DNA of 64,000 bases, taken from Emiliania huxleyi CCMP1516. Its lineage: Eukaryota; Haptophyta; Isochrysidales; Noelaerhabdaceae. Every line of letters starts with the position of its first letter. Within the stretch, counting starts at the first letter, position 1. The notes below the pieces were generated by a model. The model had not been told where the DNA came from. It did no database searches and was given only the letters and a program-made list of their open reading frames with translations. This document shows positions 51,802-61,948 of the stretch, piece after piece. The stretch spans positions 321,455 to 385,454 of the forward strand of contig NW_005198965.1 in NCBI RefSeq assembly GCF_000372725.1. Reading direction: 5' to 3'. Both the position numbers and the translations under genes were made by a program.

Positions 51802-52044
51802 ATGTTCTCCAAAATCTTGGGCGAGTCCACTCTCATGCTGGCTGGCTGCGCTGGCGCGATCGCGATCCAGGCACAGCTCCTGTCGAAGGCCAAGGACAAG
51901 CCTGAGTGCGCAGCGGCTGAAGCCGCGAGGCAGTTCGAGATGCCCTCCGACGCCGAGATCGCCGCGATGGCCAACGCAGCTCTGTCCTTTGAGAGGACCC
52001 GCCAGCGTGGGGAGCGGCCAGCGCTCGTGCCAGCGTGCGACTGA
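51802..52044 (+). CDS. Small single-pass protein, unknown
   Basis: 80 aa from the ATG at 51802 (MFSKILGESTLMLAGCAGAI), with one hydrophobic segment at residues 9-23 and a helical, charged C-terminus (AEAARQFEMPSDAEIAAMAN). The upstream in-frame sequence is Arg/Pro-rich and looks untranslated. It resembles the small subunits of organelle membrane complexes in size and layout, but no family is recognised. Confidence 0.45.
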   Translation: MFSKILGESTLMLAGCAGAIAIQAQLLSKAKDKPECAAAEAARQFEMPSDAEIAAMANAALSFERTRQRGERPALVPACD

Positions 52045-52477
52045 GGTGGCGAGGGCGTGGCTGGCAAGCGTAGCTTGCCGCCGTTTGGTGTGCTTTATCG
52101 GGACGGGGTGTCAGCGACGGGCTGCGAGGGCAGCGCGCTTTGGTGCGGACTGTGTCGGTGCCACGAGTTCTCGCGAATGGGCACACCTAGCCGTGTTGCG
52201 TGTACTTCCGCTGATGCTGTCGCGTTGGGCGATGTAGAATAGTTATTGACAGAAGTACACATGAGCGACTATGCTCGCTTACGGGGAGACACACACAGAC
52301 AAAAACGCGCTAGCCGCTACGCGCACAGAGCGGAGTCGAGACGAGAGAACACGTCGACTAAAACAGGTCCGCAGACGGTGCTCGTGCACGAGTGGCCTCT
52401 GCCTCGTCGATACAGACAGGCGACAAGCGGACCGGTGATCCTCATCGACAGCAGAGCAGCGGTTAATAGCACGCCGC
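52045..52477. other. Intergenic, nothing recognised
   Basis: Gap between two convergent genes; no repeat copy or gene recognised. Confidence 0.45.
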
Positions 52478-53002
52478 TCACGCGGCGTGTGATCCAGTAG
52501 TGTCCTCGCGAAAGACGCCAGGGGCCTCTTCCTTGCAGAGCAAGATCGGCGCAATCGGCACCTCAGCGGTGGGAGCCTCGCTGGCTCGAAGCGGGCGGGC
52601 GAGTGGCAAGTCGAAGCGCATCACAGCGGCGCGTTCACGACGACGTGCCGCTGCAGCGGCGAGAACCATCACCAACATGACGGCGGAGACAATCATGTAG
52701 CCGCCGACGTGGCTCTGCTTCTCTTGTGGAGACGTCCTGCCCTCACTAGACGTCCTGCCCTCACTGCTGCCGCTCACTGCTGTACCCCGTGCCTTGATCG
52801 CAGTCGATTCAGCAAAGGGCATTGACATAAGCAGCTCGGGCGAGTCGAGCGTCTTCGACCATTTGGTGCTTCGGGCCACCGCCGTTGCATCTGGGTGAAC
52901 GGCAAAGGTTTGTACACGTGGCTGCGGAGAGGCCGAGTCGATGGAGAGGGTGGTTGGGTGCGTGGCGAACCCTAGCGCGAGGGCGGACAGTGTCGTCAAC
53001 AT
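52478..53002 (-). CDS. Secretory-pathway single-pass membrane protein, unknown
   Basis: 174 aa from the Met at 53002. Signal peptide MLTTLSALALGFA, a Ser/Thr-rich luminal part with a short in-frame duplication (SSEGRTSSEGRTS), then a membrane helix (YMIVSAVMLVMVLAAAAA) stopped by RRRERAAVMRF, and a cytosolic tail. This is a type I membrane layout. No family recognised. The frame is open further upstream to 53296 without sensible content. Confidence 0.5.
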   Translation of the reverse strand: MLTTLSALALGFATHPTTLSIDSASPQPRVQTFAVHPDATAVARSTKWSKTLDSPELLMSMPFAESTAIKARGTAVSGSSEGRTSSEGRTSPQEKQSHVGGYMIVSAVMLVMVLAAAAARRRERAAVMRFDLPLARPLRASEAPTAEVPIAPILLCKEEAPGVFREDTTGSHAA

Positions 53003-54040
53003 CGTCAGGTCCCTCCTTTGTCGGAAAGCAAGGCGGCTCGGATGTTGCCCGCCGGTCTCAAAAGGAGAAAAAAGTGTAAAAACAAAACCAAGGGAGTGGT
53101 AACTCCCAGCAGGAGAGGTGACGAGGGAACTGCAGGTAGTGGGGAAGGCAGCTTTGATCGCCATCCAGACATGCATGGGTGCGAAACAACGACAAGACAA
53201 GGTACGGGCAGAGGAGCGAGAGAAGAACATACTGTACTCGAGTACTCGAGTAGGACGGATATAGGGCGCCTGTTCACGGCATGGAGGGTGAGCCACGCTG
53301 AACGTAGAGACGAAAGGGAGGAAGGGGAAGACGACTCCGACGAGGACGACACGCCACTAGCAAGGCCCGTCGGGCGAGACGATCGAGGGGTCCCGTACCA
53401 TGCGGAATCGACCCTATCAAGTGCTCAAGTGCTCAAGGCCCGTCGTCACACGTCAGCTGTCACGATGCACCCGAACGAACGAAGGGACCCCAGAGCGCCA
53501 GCATCATCGGTGGAGGTACAAGTTTCCGACACGAGAGTGGACCTCTGAGCAACGACATGACTTGGCGGCAAATGTGAAATGATCGGAGTGGATGTCAGAA
53601 GAGTCGTCCTTGCGCGAGGGGACAGCTTGATAGACTCGAGGGGCCAAAGTACGCCGCGACGAGAGCGGAGTTACGCCGAAAGGCGAGAGAAGCAGCGAGA
53701 GCAAGGGATCGGGCAGGCGTCGTCGTCGTCGCAGCACAACGCAGAGGAGAGCGACGCGCGACAGAGGAGGAAGCGACAGGAGAGAGAACGACGAGAGTGG
53801 GACGACCGCGTCCGCGAGGTGGCATGAAGGTTGCAGCGAGAATCGGCGAGGGACTGCGAAGAGAGATTAGGAAGAGGCAGACGCCCAAGGGTGGGCGACG
53901 GCTAGCACCACACTCCTCTCCTTAAAATCCCTGTGTGGTGGCGGTGTGCCGTCCTCCCATCCCTCCCTTGGGTTGTCTGCTTTCTTTCTTTCTTTCTTTT
54001 CCCTGCTGTCGCGGTATTTCTTCTGCTCGCGGCTTTCTGT
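53003..54040. repeat. Intergenic with families E and A
   Basis: 53380-53440 is a copy of family E (compare 23408-23475). 53795-54000 is a near full-length family A copy in forward orientation, ending in (CTTT)n immediately before the 54041 element. No gene supported. Confidence 0.7.
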
Positions 54041-55173
54041 CTGAGGGAGGGTGTAGAGGATGTAGAGTGTAGAGCGCTGTAGAGCTGTAGAGATGTAGAG
54101 CGCTCTGGAGCGCTGTAGAGCTGTAGAGCTCTACATCGGGCGCGGGACGAACTGCGTGCGTTGTAGAGCGTTGTAGGGCGCGATTTTGCTGTAGAGTTTG
54201 TTGTAGAGGCTCTACAACCAACCCGCCGGGAAGGCAGTGACTCAAAGAGGTCGAGTCGCACTAATGGGATGTCTCCGAGCTTACTAGAGCTCTGATGGAC
54301 GGCCCTGACTATCCCTGACACACACAGAGTCACTCTGATGGCACACAACACCCCATAACTGCGTCATCACCAGCCTGCCATGCGTCGCCGGTGCCGCATT
54401 CATCGCAGTGCTTCTTTAGCAGGCGGTGGACTGTCGGCGGCGAGGACGGTCGCATTTGCGCAAGGCGAGGCGAGCATTCAGACGCGTTGCATGCGCCATG
54501 ACTCGCGCCAGCGCGTGCGGGAGCTCCTGGCTGAGCGTTGAGTCCAGGCGAGTTGCGCTGGCCACTATCGCTACGCCGAGCCGAGCTGACGCGCCGAGGC
54601 GCCGGCCAGTCGCAGCCGTGAGGCATGCCACAGCAGCAGAGGCACCTCCCAGGCATGCCACAGCAGCAGAGGCACCTCCCACCCATTGGGCGGGCAGACA
54701 GAAGGCCAGGGCAGCACTGGCGAGTGCAACGCGCCTCATGTCGGAGAGCGACCGTGCCTCGTTCGCCGCTCATCATGTAGAGTTTGTTGTGATCTGTGGT
54801 CTGTGAGGGTCCGCCCGCAGGCGCATTTTGTATACCGAGGCGGTGCCCGGTGCCGAACCTGTCGGACCTTAAGACAGCGTTGTAGATCCCTGGGCGAGGG
54901 TGGTGGAGAGGGCGGTCCGGCCGGCGGCGGAGCAACCACCTCCTCCCGGCGTGCCGGGAGGCAGGATGTCATCCCCCGTGATGTAGAGTTTGTTGTAGAG
55001 ATTTCACGTTGTAGAGCGCCTCTACATCGCTCTACAACGCACGCAGTTCGTCCCACGGCGGATGTAGAGCTCTACAGCTCTACAGCGCTCTACAGCGCTC
55101 CATCCAGAGCGCTCTACATCTCTATCTACAGCTCTGAAGCGCTCACACTCACATCCTCTACACCCTCCCTCAG
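54041..55173. mobile_element. 1.13-kb element with ~190-bp terminal inverted repeats
   Basis: Both ends carry CTGAGGGAGGGTGTAGAGGA in inverse orientation (54041 on; complement ending 55173). Inverted similarity continues for nearly 190 bp through repeated GTAGAG/CTCTAC units and GGGACGAACTGCGTGCGTTG. A 4-bp direct repeat CTGT flanks both sides (54037-54040, 55174-55177). The arms are full of small palindromes such as GTAGAGCTCTAC. The interior (about 54225-54975) has a 2 x 31-bp tandem duplication at 54624-54685 and no recognisable transposase, so it is non-autonomous. Confidence 0.75.
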
Positions 55174-55229
55174 CTGTCTGTATTCTGATAAATTGCCGTT
55201 CTTAGGTTTAGGCGGCTCCGGTGGCTTGC

Positions 55230-55510
55230 CTGTCTTATTAGTGCTAGCAGGCGCCAGTCCGCACCTGTCTCCTGTCACCTGTGTGAGGCTAGCACGCGTG
55301 TGTTAGTGCTAGCACGCGCCAGTCCGCACTTACGGCACTTGGAGCACTTGGAGTGCAGTCATTAGCCTCACATCCAGGGCCGGGGAGCTAAGAAGCGCAC
55401 CCAGCGGGCCGGATGATCGGGATCGTTACTAGAGCGCGCCGCCCGCAAATTCTTTCCTCGCTACCCAACGCGGCCAAAGGATATCCACCTCGAGAATGTC
55501 GAGAGAATTC
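55230..55510. repeat. Repeat families B and C, partial
   Basis: 55331-55420 is the third copy of family B. It is preceded by tandem GTGCTAGCACGCGCCAGTCC-type units and followed at 55452-55505 by a truncated family C copy. The order B then C is the reverse of 25287-25710, where C precedes B. Confidence 0.75.
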
Positions 55511-55595
55511 TTTCGGCTTGTATCTTAAGAATTCTTTCGTCGTCGCCGGCAAGACACGTCCAGCTGTGGGCGCGCTGTCAGAGCACTACACGAAC

Positions 55596-58154
55596 ATGCG
55601 ACACCTCCACCGTGCCTTCGCTCGCGCCCGCTCCACCCTCGCCTCGACGCCGCTGGACAAGCCGCTCGAGAAGCCAATCTTCTTCGACATGTGCCACAGC
55701 AACAATGCGGCACGTGTGCGGCTTTGGATGGCACTCAAGCGCCCGGGCGGGATGGGCCACGCGATCGAGAGCCGGATGCTCACCTACCCCGACCTGAAGA
55801 AGGCTGACTTTGCGGCTGTCAACCCGCTCAAGAAGGTGGCGTGTCCTCCCCGCCGCACGCCGTCCGTCTCCCGAACGCACACCGCCCTTCGCCGCACGTT
55901 TCTCCAAGGTGCCTGCGCTCATCCTGCCCGACGGAGCGCCCGTGTTCGAGTCCAACGTCATCCTCTCTTTTCTCGAGGACAAGTACGGCGACGCCGGCCC
56001 GAGACTCACGCCGCGCACGCCCGAGGGCCGGGCGGCGATGGAGCTGCTCTGCCGAGTGCACGACCTGTACATCGCGAGCCCAAACACGACCGCGCCCGGC
56101 TTCTCGCACTCGCAGGGCGCCATGTACCTCTCCTACGGCTGGCACGGGCCCGAGCGGGGCATGGACCTGCCCACGCGCGCCGCCAAGATTGCCGAGATCT
56201 GGAGGCGGCTCTGCCGCTCGAGAGACGGAGCACAGGCGCAGTCATGCGTGACGGCGTCGGCTGTGAACAGGCAGCTCTGCTGGCTCGAGGCGGAGCTCGA
56301 GGCGAGCGACCGGCGGCGGGCGATGGTGTCGCGGCTGCACCTCGACAAGTTCACGCGGGACCCAGACGCCGCCGGCGGGCCTCACTTGCTGGGCCAGGCG
56401 CGCCGCGTCCTCTGCACCCGAGTGTGCACACCCACGCGCAGAGAGCCGTCGACCTCACCCTCTCCCTTGCCGCCCTCGCCCTCAGCTCACTCTCGCCGAC
56501 CTGACTTGGTTCCCCACCTGTGTCTTCATGGAGGCGCGCGCCGCTCGCTTGCCCCGCCCTCCTTCCGCCAGCCGGGCTCACCGCCCCCTCGCCGGCGCAA
56601 GCTCTCAGCTCTCCCTTGCCTCACCGCCGCGCCAGTTCATGCTGCCTCGCTTCTTCGGCTGGCCGCAGCTGTTCGACCCCGCCGCCGCCGACCCGGCGCC
56701 GACGCCTTTCCCGCGCCTCGCGGCGTGGTACTCTGCGATGCGGGCCGAGCCCGCCGTCGAGGCGGTCCGCGCCGAGATCTGGGCCTATTGGGAGGAGATG
56801 GAGGCGGCGGGCCAGTTCAAGCCCATCGTGGACGAGATCGCGGCCAGCGCGGACCCCACGCTCAAGCTCACCTACGGGGTGCGGCCCGCAGCACTCTGCG
56901 CCCCGACGCGCTGCGACCCATAGACGCACCACGCACACGCGCGCCCGCCCGCCCGCCCTCTCGGACTCGCAGGTGCCGCAGGCCGTGCAACTCAACTACC
57001 AGCAGCCGCCGCCCGCCGGCAAGGGTACCGGCAGGTACATCAACCAGCCCGACTTGGGGGACGTCGTGGACGAGCATGTCGCCGCAGAGGTGGCGCGACG
57101 AGAAGGAGGGAGAGAGGGAGGTGGCTGGGTGGCAGGGGCGGAGGCAGGGGCGGAGAGGGGAGGAGGGAGAGGGAGGAGAGAGAGAGGAGTGGAGAGAGAG
57201 AGAGAGAGAGGAGAGAGCGCGCGGCGACGAGCGGGTGCGCCGTCGGGGCACCGACGCGGTCCCCGCCTCCTCGCAGGTGACGATGCGCGACGCGCGCGAG
57301 CTGCACCCGCCCGCTTCGCTCGACGCGCTCGGCTTCGCGCTGCAGTCGTGGCCGACGAAGTGCGACGACTTCGAGGACGACGACGCGGTGGTGGCGACGT
57401 ACTACGGCGAGATGATGGACCTGGTCAAGGCCGCGTCGGGCGCCGAGCGCGTGTTCATCTTCGACCACACCGTGCGAGAGAGCGGAAACACAAACCTCAA
57501 CGCGGCGGCGGGCGGCTCGGCGGCGCCGGTGCCGCGCGTGCACTGCGACTACACGGCGTCGGGGGCGCCGCGGCGGCTGCAGCAGCTGGGCGCCGAGGGT
57601 ATCTACTCGCGGCTGCGGGGGCGGGTGCTCACGTGCGGCAGCGCCGAGGCCGGCCCTGTGTAGGAGGGGCAGTCGGATTGAGTGTCGGTGTGGCCGGGTC
57701 CTGTAGGCCGGAGGACGTGGAGGAGCTCGCTGCGGGCCGCTTCGCCTTCATCAACGTGTGGCGCTCGATCGACGACTCGCACCCGGTGATGCAGCAGCCG
57801 CTCGCCGTCTGCGACGAGAAGTCTGTCGCGGAGGAGGACCGCTTCACCTACGAGCTGCGCTTCCCCGACCGGACGGGAGAGAACTACTCTCTTCGCCACT
57901 CGCGCGCGCACCGATGGTACTACTTCCCGCGGCAGACCAAGGACGAGTGCCTCGTCTTCAAGGTGTACGACAAGCGGGAAGACGGGCCTCGCTTCGTCTT
58001 CCACACCGCCTTCTCCGACCCGAGCTCGCCGGCGGACGCGCCCCCGCGTCGCTCGATCGAGGTGCGCGCGATCGCCTTCTTCGACCCGCCCGAGCTCGAG
58101 GAGCCCGTCGATGCGATGCGGACAGCCCAGGGGGAGCCGTTTGCGGGGCGGTGA
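55596..58154 (+). CDS. Glutathione S-transferase fused to CmcJ/NvfI-type oxygenase
   Basis: About 646 aa in seven exons: 55596-55835, 55909-56397, 56486-56533, 56636-56878, 56973-57089, 57277-57632, 57707-58154. N-terminal GST fold: PIFFDMCHSNNAARVRLWMA, then KKVPALILPDGAPVFESN (cis-Pro and the ES motif), LSFLEDKYG; GST C-domain: LTLADLTWFPTCVFME, FFGWPQLFDP, FPRLAAWYSAM. From about residue 345: LGFALQSWPTKCDDFED, VVATYYGEMMDLVKAA, FDHTVRES, VHCDYT, INVWRSID, PLAVCDEKSV, HRWYYFPRQTKDECLVFKVY, HTAFSDP and R-S-I-E-V-R. That pattern is the CmcJ/NvfI/AsaB family of fungal and bacterial secondary metabolism. Introns are mainly phase 0; two (56398-56485, 56534-56635) seem to use GC donors, though GT alternatives exist nearby. 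Confidence 0.82.
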
Positions 58155-58516
58155 CTGCCAGCAGACGATGCCAGTAGCACGGCGCGCCGCCCCTCCTGCG
58201 CGCTGCTGCGAGGCCGAGGGGGCCGATGTGTCCACACTCCAGGCGGACCGCGCGCGCATTTGATTGTACTCTCAGAACCATGATCCATGTGTGTATCGGT
58301 CGGTATGTTGTATTGTTTTTTCTCTGTGTCGCATACTGTAACTAACACATCTCTCCCACACCGCCGCCCCCACCCCCCAGCGGCTGCCTCTACGGTACTA
58401 GTGGCTCTACACGTCGTACACGCCCCTGTGTGACCCCCGACATCCACAGAATATCGTACGCTGGGAGGCAGAGCACCTGCGAGACGTGCAACGTCTACGA
58501 CGACGCGATCCCAATG
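58155..58516. other. Short intergenic between convergent genes
   Basis: TG-rich around 58285-58320; no feature recognised. Confidence 0.5.
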
Positions 58517-59431
58517 TCACGAGGCTCCGCGGCGTGACCTCAGCTTCGTGTTGCCGAAGGACGCCTCGTAGGACGAGTACAGTGAGAGCCTGCCCGTCTG
58601 CAGCGCCAGGAAGCGCGCCGTGGGCTGCTTGACGATGTAGAAGGGCACGAAGCCGGCCGCGCGCAGCGATGTGAGGATGATGCGATACTCATCCCACATG
58701 TCGTCGTCGCGAAGCTCGAGGCTGAGGGATAGCTGCCGCACCTGCCGGAGGCTGCCGGAGTTGATTAGGTTCTTGAGCGCCTTCCAGTCCAGAGCCGCGT
58801 CGAGGTATAGCCTCAGCAGGTCGACCTTGCTGTGCTTGTTGGACGCCATGATTGTCTTGAGTGTCATCACCGGATAAGACGAATTCTTCTGCTCTTCGCC
58901 CGCCACCATCAGACCGTCATAGGTTGCGAGGCCAAGCGGAACTAGTCGGTGCTTGGGGCCAATCTCGCGCGCCGACCCGCAGCAGAAAGGGTCGAAGGAC
59001 ATCACAGTGCAATCGAAGATAGGACTTTGAGTTGAGACGGCGGCAGCGGGGGCTGACCACAGCTCGCCGGGTCTCGTCGCCAGTATGGGCCGCCACGGCT
59101 CGCCTGGCTCGTCCGGGCGCGACGATAGGGATTTGTCCAAGCCAAAGTCTCCACCCTGATCAAAAGTGTACACGACACACTTTCCCTCACCGCGCACGAG
59201 CCCAGGGCAGTAGGCAGCCGGCGCGCGTTCGTTTGGCGTTGAGCTGGGAACCGCTGTGATGTTTGGACAGATGCGCGAGATGGGGCCGGTTTGGGTCTTG
59301 TTAGCAAACATCCTCATCACCCCGATCTTGCACTTCTTGCAGCCTTCGTGAGCCCTCCCCTTTGCACCGGCCGTGTCGGGGAGCACTGCCAGTCCGCTGA
59401 GGACGAGCACGGTCGCCGTCGTGGCACGCAT
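58517..59431 (-). CDS. Secreted METTL24-like methyltransferase-fold protein
   Basis: 304 aa from the Met at 59431, starting with a signal peptide (MRATTATVLVLSGLAVLPDTAGA). The core follows the METTL24/FkbM plan: C-V-V-Y-T-F-D-Q-G-G-D-F-G-L-D (glycine loop region), DCTVMSFDPFC (second strand with acidic end), PLGLATYDGLM, YPVMTLKTIM, then KVDLLRLYLDAALDWKALKN and LRQVRQLSLSLEL. In METTL24 the corresponding strand reads D-x-L-K-L-D-I-E; here it is LLRLYLDAA, so the usual Asp/Glu pair is altered and activity is uncertain. An ER-luminal or extracellular location is inferred. It is divergent from the WGR-BRCT gene with only 84 bp between start codons. Confidence 0.7.
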   Translation of the reverse strand: MRATTATVLVLSGLAVLPDTAGAKGRAHEGCKKCKIGVMRMFANKTQTGPISRICPNITAVPSSTPNERAPAAYCPGLVRGEGKCVVYTFDQGGDFGLDKSLSSRPDEPGEPWRPILATRPGELWSAPAAAVSTQSPIFDCTVMSFDPFCCGSAREIGPKHRLVPLGLATYDGLMVAGEEQKNSSYPVMTLKTIMASNKHSKVDLLRLYLDAALDWKALKNLINSGSLRQVRQLSLSLELRDDDMWDEYRIILTSLRAAGFVPFYIVKQPTARFLALQTGRLSLYSSYEASFGNTKLRSRRGAS

Positions 59432-59515
59432 GGCACAGCTGGTGATTATGGACGTGGGACGGACGAGTCTCGCGGAAGCTCGCGCCCTCCGCCCAGCGCC
59501 GTCGCGTCTCATCGC

Positions 59516-60887
59516 ATGGCTCCTCGCCGTTTCGAGATGGACAGTGCTTCCGGTGGCAAGTTCTGGGAGATTGAGGCGGAGGGGAAGAGAACGACGGTGC
59601 GATACGGCGCCCTCTCAGCGTCTCGCGCCCGCGTGCACAAGAAAGAGCATGCGTCCAAGGCCGAGGCGCTTGAGTTTGCTGCGGACCAGATTCGGAGCAA
59701 GGAGCGAAAGGGGTACGCTGAAGTCAAGCCTGCGCCAAATGTCAGTCCGCAGAAGAGCTCACCAGAGAAGAAGCGGCGCTCCTCGCCCGCCGTCGAGCCT
59801 GCCACGGCCAAGAGGAAGAAGACTCCGGCTCCATCGGGCGCGGTCATCTCTGACTGCACCTTTCTGCTCACGGGAACTCTCTCGGTCAAGCGGAGCGAGG
59901 TGGAGGCAGAGATCTGTCGCCACGGCGGTCACATTGGCACCATCTCAAAAGCTACGCACCTGCTTTGTGGCGAGGATGGCTATGGGACGAAGAAGCACCA
60001 GGAGGCAGAGAAGAGGGGTCTGCCAGTCGTGACAGAAGAATGGGTGCGAAGCCTGTTCTCTGGCGGCGGCAGTGGCGCTGGCTGCAGTGGCAGTCGCGCA
60101 GGCCGCGGCAGTGGTGGTGGCGCAAGCGGTAAATGCAGCTGCGGCAACGTCCTCACCGCCGACAGCAAATTTTGCAGTCGGTGCGGCAAGGAGGCGCCAG
60201 AGCAGCCCGCAACCTGCAGCTGCGGAAACCTCCTCACCGCTGACGCCAACTATTGCAGCCGGTGCGGCAAAAAGGTGGCAGCTACCGAGGGCCCTCCTGC
60301 GGCGGACGACCTGTTCAAGCCAGTTCGAGTGGCCCTTGGCGGCGCCGACAACAAGGAGTTGATGGGGTCGGCGACCTACACGCTCGAGGAGGTGGGGCTG
60401 AAAGACGGCTCCAAGCTCGAGGTGTTTGCGCGGGCCTGCTGGAAAAAGTACCTCGAGAACGCGTTTTCGAAGCACCGCAACCGCGGGAAAGGCGCGGCCC
60501 GAGCACCGCCGTGGCGAGTCCCGTCACAGTCCCTCACAGCGCTCGCTGACCGCCCTGTTTTTCCCTCACTGACGCGCAGCGGGAGATGCATACGGCAGCC
60601 TCGGCTACGTCCAGCGCTGCACCGACTCGTTTGAGCTGGCCGCAGGCACCTTCCCCCACAGCAACACCCCCCGACCCCACCCGAAGAAGGTTCTGCAGCC
60701 ATTCGAGGAACAGCTGGATGGGTGTGAGAAGGAGGCGGTCGATGCGTTGCGGAAGGCGTTTGCAAAGACTAGGCCTGACGCGGCGCTGAGCGCCTCGGTG
60801 GGCGACGACGAGCAGATCGGCGGCTTCGTCGCGGTTGGGCGGCTTGGCAGCGGGTTTGCGTTTGGGGTCGTCTTTGTGTCCGATTAA
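59516..60887 (+). CDS. WGR-BRCT-double zinc ribbon protein
   Basis: Predicted nuclear DNA-damage protein, 427 aa in two exons (59516-60491, 60580-60887). WGR domain at about residues 5-70 (KFWEIEAEGKRTTVRYGALS ... EFAADQIRSKERKGY). A basic Lys/Arg/Pro linker follows. BRCT at about 115-185: CTFLLTGTLSVKRSEVEAEI, CRHGGHI, ATHLLCGE, GLPVVTEEWVRSLF. Two near-identical zinc ribbons: CSCGNVLTADSKFCSRCGK and CSCGNLLTADANYCSRCGK. The last 150 residues are unknown (LFKPVRVALGG ... YVQRCTDSFELAAGTF ... GSGFAFGVVFVSD). WGR and BRCT occur together in some PARPs, but no PARP catalytic domain is present here. The 88-nt intron seems GC-AG, phase 1 (AAAG|GCGCGG...GCGCAG|CG). Confidence 0.82.
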
Positions 60888-61207
60888 GGAGAGGACCTCT
60901 TGCGTTCCGGACTGTGAGGCAAGCCCGCTTTAAGCTGTGCGCGCTGCTGAGTTTCCTATCCCCGCGGGTCGTTTTCTGTGAAACCGGCAGCCGCCGACAT
61001 CCCACCACCTGCGAGTTCCGAGAGTAGCGGCCCCTCCCGCTCCCCAGATCCGGCCAGCACGCACACCTCCACGTCCAACCTCGCGCGTTTCCTGAGCGCG
61101 ACGCGCTTAAAGAATGCCGAAACGAAACAGACCGCCAAGGGAGGGAGGGGAGGAAAGAAATGCAGAAAGAAAGAAAACAGCGCTCGCTGGAGCCAAACCG
61201 CGCGTTG
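60888..61207. other. Intergenic with family A fragment
   Basis: 61110-61180 matches the (GAAA)n / AAGGGAGGGA end of family A, more diverged than the other copies. No gene supported. Confidence 0.5.
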
Positions 61208-61573
61208 ATGTCGGCCAACCTTCTTGCGAGCAAGACCATCCCACTGTCGCGACTGCTCGGCGCACTCGCGCTGCTGGTGAGCATACTCGGCGGCTACGGC
61301 CTGCTGCTGCACGCAAAGTGGCAGCTGCTTGAGGAGGCGCTCGCTGGCAATACTGCAGGCCACGCGGCGCAGCACCTGCTCTTAATCCCGCTGCTCCCAA
61401 TCACGGCGGTGGTCGCGATGGCGCTCGTGATCCCGCTCTTTGTTTACGTCGGCAACTACGCCGCCTTCGCGTCGTTGGCCTTGCCCCGCCCCGACCACTA
61501 CGTGCAGCTCCTCTTCCGTGTCTACCGACAATGGCTCTCCGCGGGAGGCAAGCTCAAGGACAAGGACCTGTGA
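61208..61573 (+). CDS. Small two-helix membrane protein, PIG-Y-like
   Basis: 121 aa from the ATG at 61208 (MSANLLASKTIPLSRLLGAL). Two hydrophobic segments: LLGALALLVSILGGYGLLL and HLLLIPLLPITAVVAMALVIPLFVYVG, separated by a short luminal loop. The second has the L-L-x-P-(I/V)-T ... I-P-x-(F/Y)-V-Y pattern of PIG-Y/DPM3-like subunits that act in GPI-anchor synthesis in the ER. The resemblance is weak and rests on length and this motif. The C-terminus is basic (SAGGKLKDKDL). An in-frame ATG at 61160 would add 16 residues from repeat DNA and is disfavoured. Confidence 0.5.
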   Translation: MSANLLASKTIPLSRLLGALALLVSILGGYGLLLHAKWQLLEEALAGNTAGHAAQHLLLIPLLPITAVVAMALVIPLFVYVGNYAAFASLALPRPDHYVQLLFRVYRQWLSAGGKLKDKDL

Positions 61574-61948
61574 TGAAAGAGGCAGACCCTTGCGGATCGT
61601 CGGTCGGTGGCACCTCACACACCTCTCACCTGCTGGAAATGACGCGCCTGAGGCATGACTGCGTTTTCCTTTTTTGTGATTGTCGTGTGGCGCATCGCAC
61701 CCCCCCGGCCGAGACCGCTCCTGTATCATATTAATATAAGACCGCACGATCTGAGGGCACGCGATCTCTCGCGCCACCCACCTCCCCCTCTCGGCGTCTC
61801 TGTGGCATCTCGTGTGCTTTCACCCGGCGGACTCTCTGGGCGGCCTCTTGCCCCCCGCGCTCGCCCCGAGGCTGAGACTGCAGGGGGCTGAAATAAAGTG
61901 TCGTTCTCGCCCGCTGGGGGTCGCGACGGGGTCGACCGAGTAGTCGAC
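61574..61948. other. Intergenic between convergent genes
   Basis: 3' flanks of two convergent genes; nothing recognised. Confidence 0.5.

Noticed and set aside
56398-56485. Firm claim of a GC donor at this GST intron
   Set aside because: A GT donor 9 bases downstream (CGC|GTCCTC) is also in phase and would add only three residues, so the GC reading is reported only as probable.
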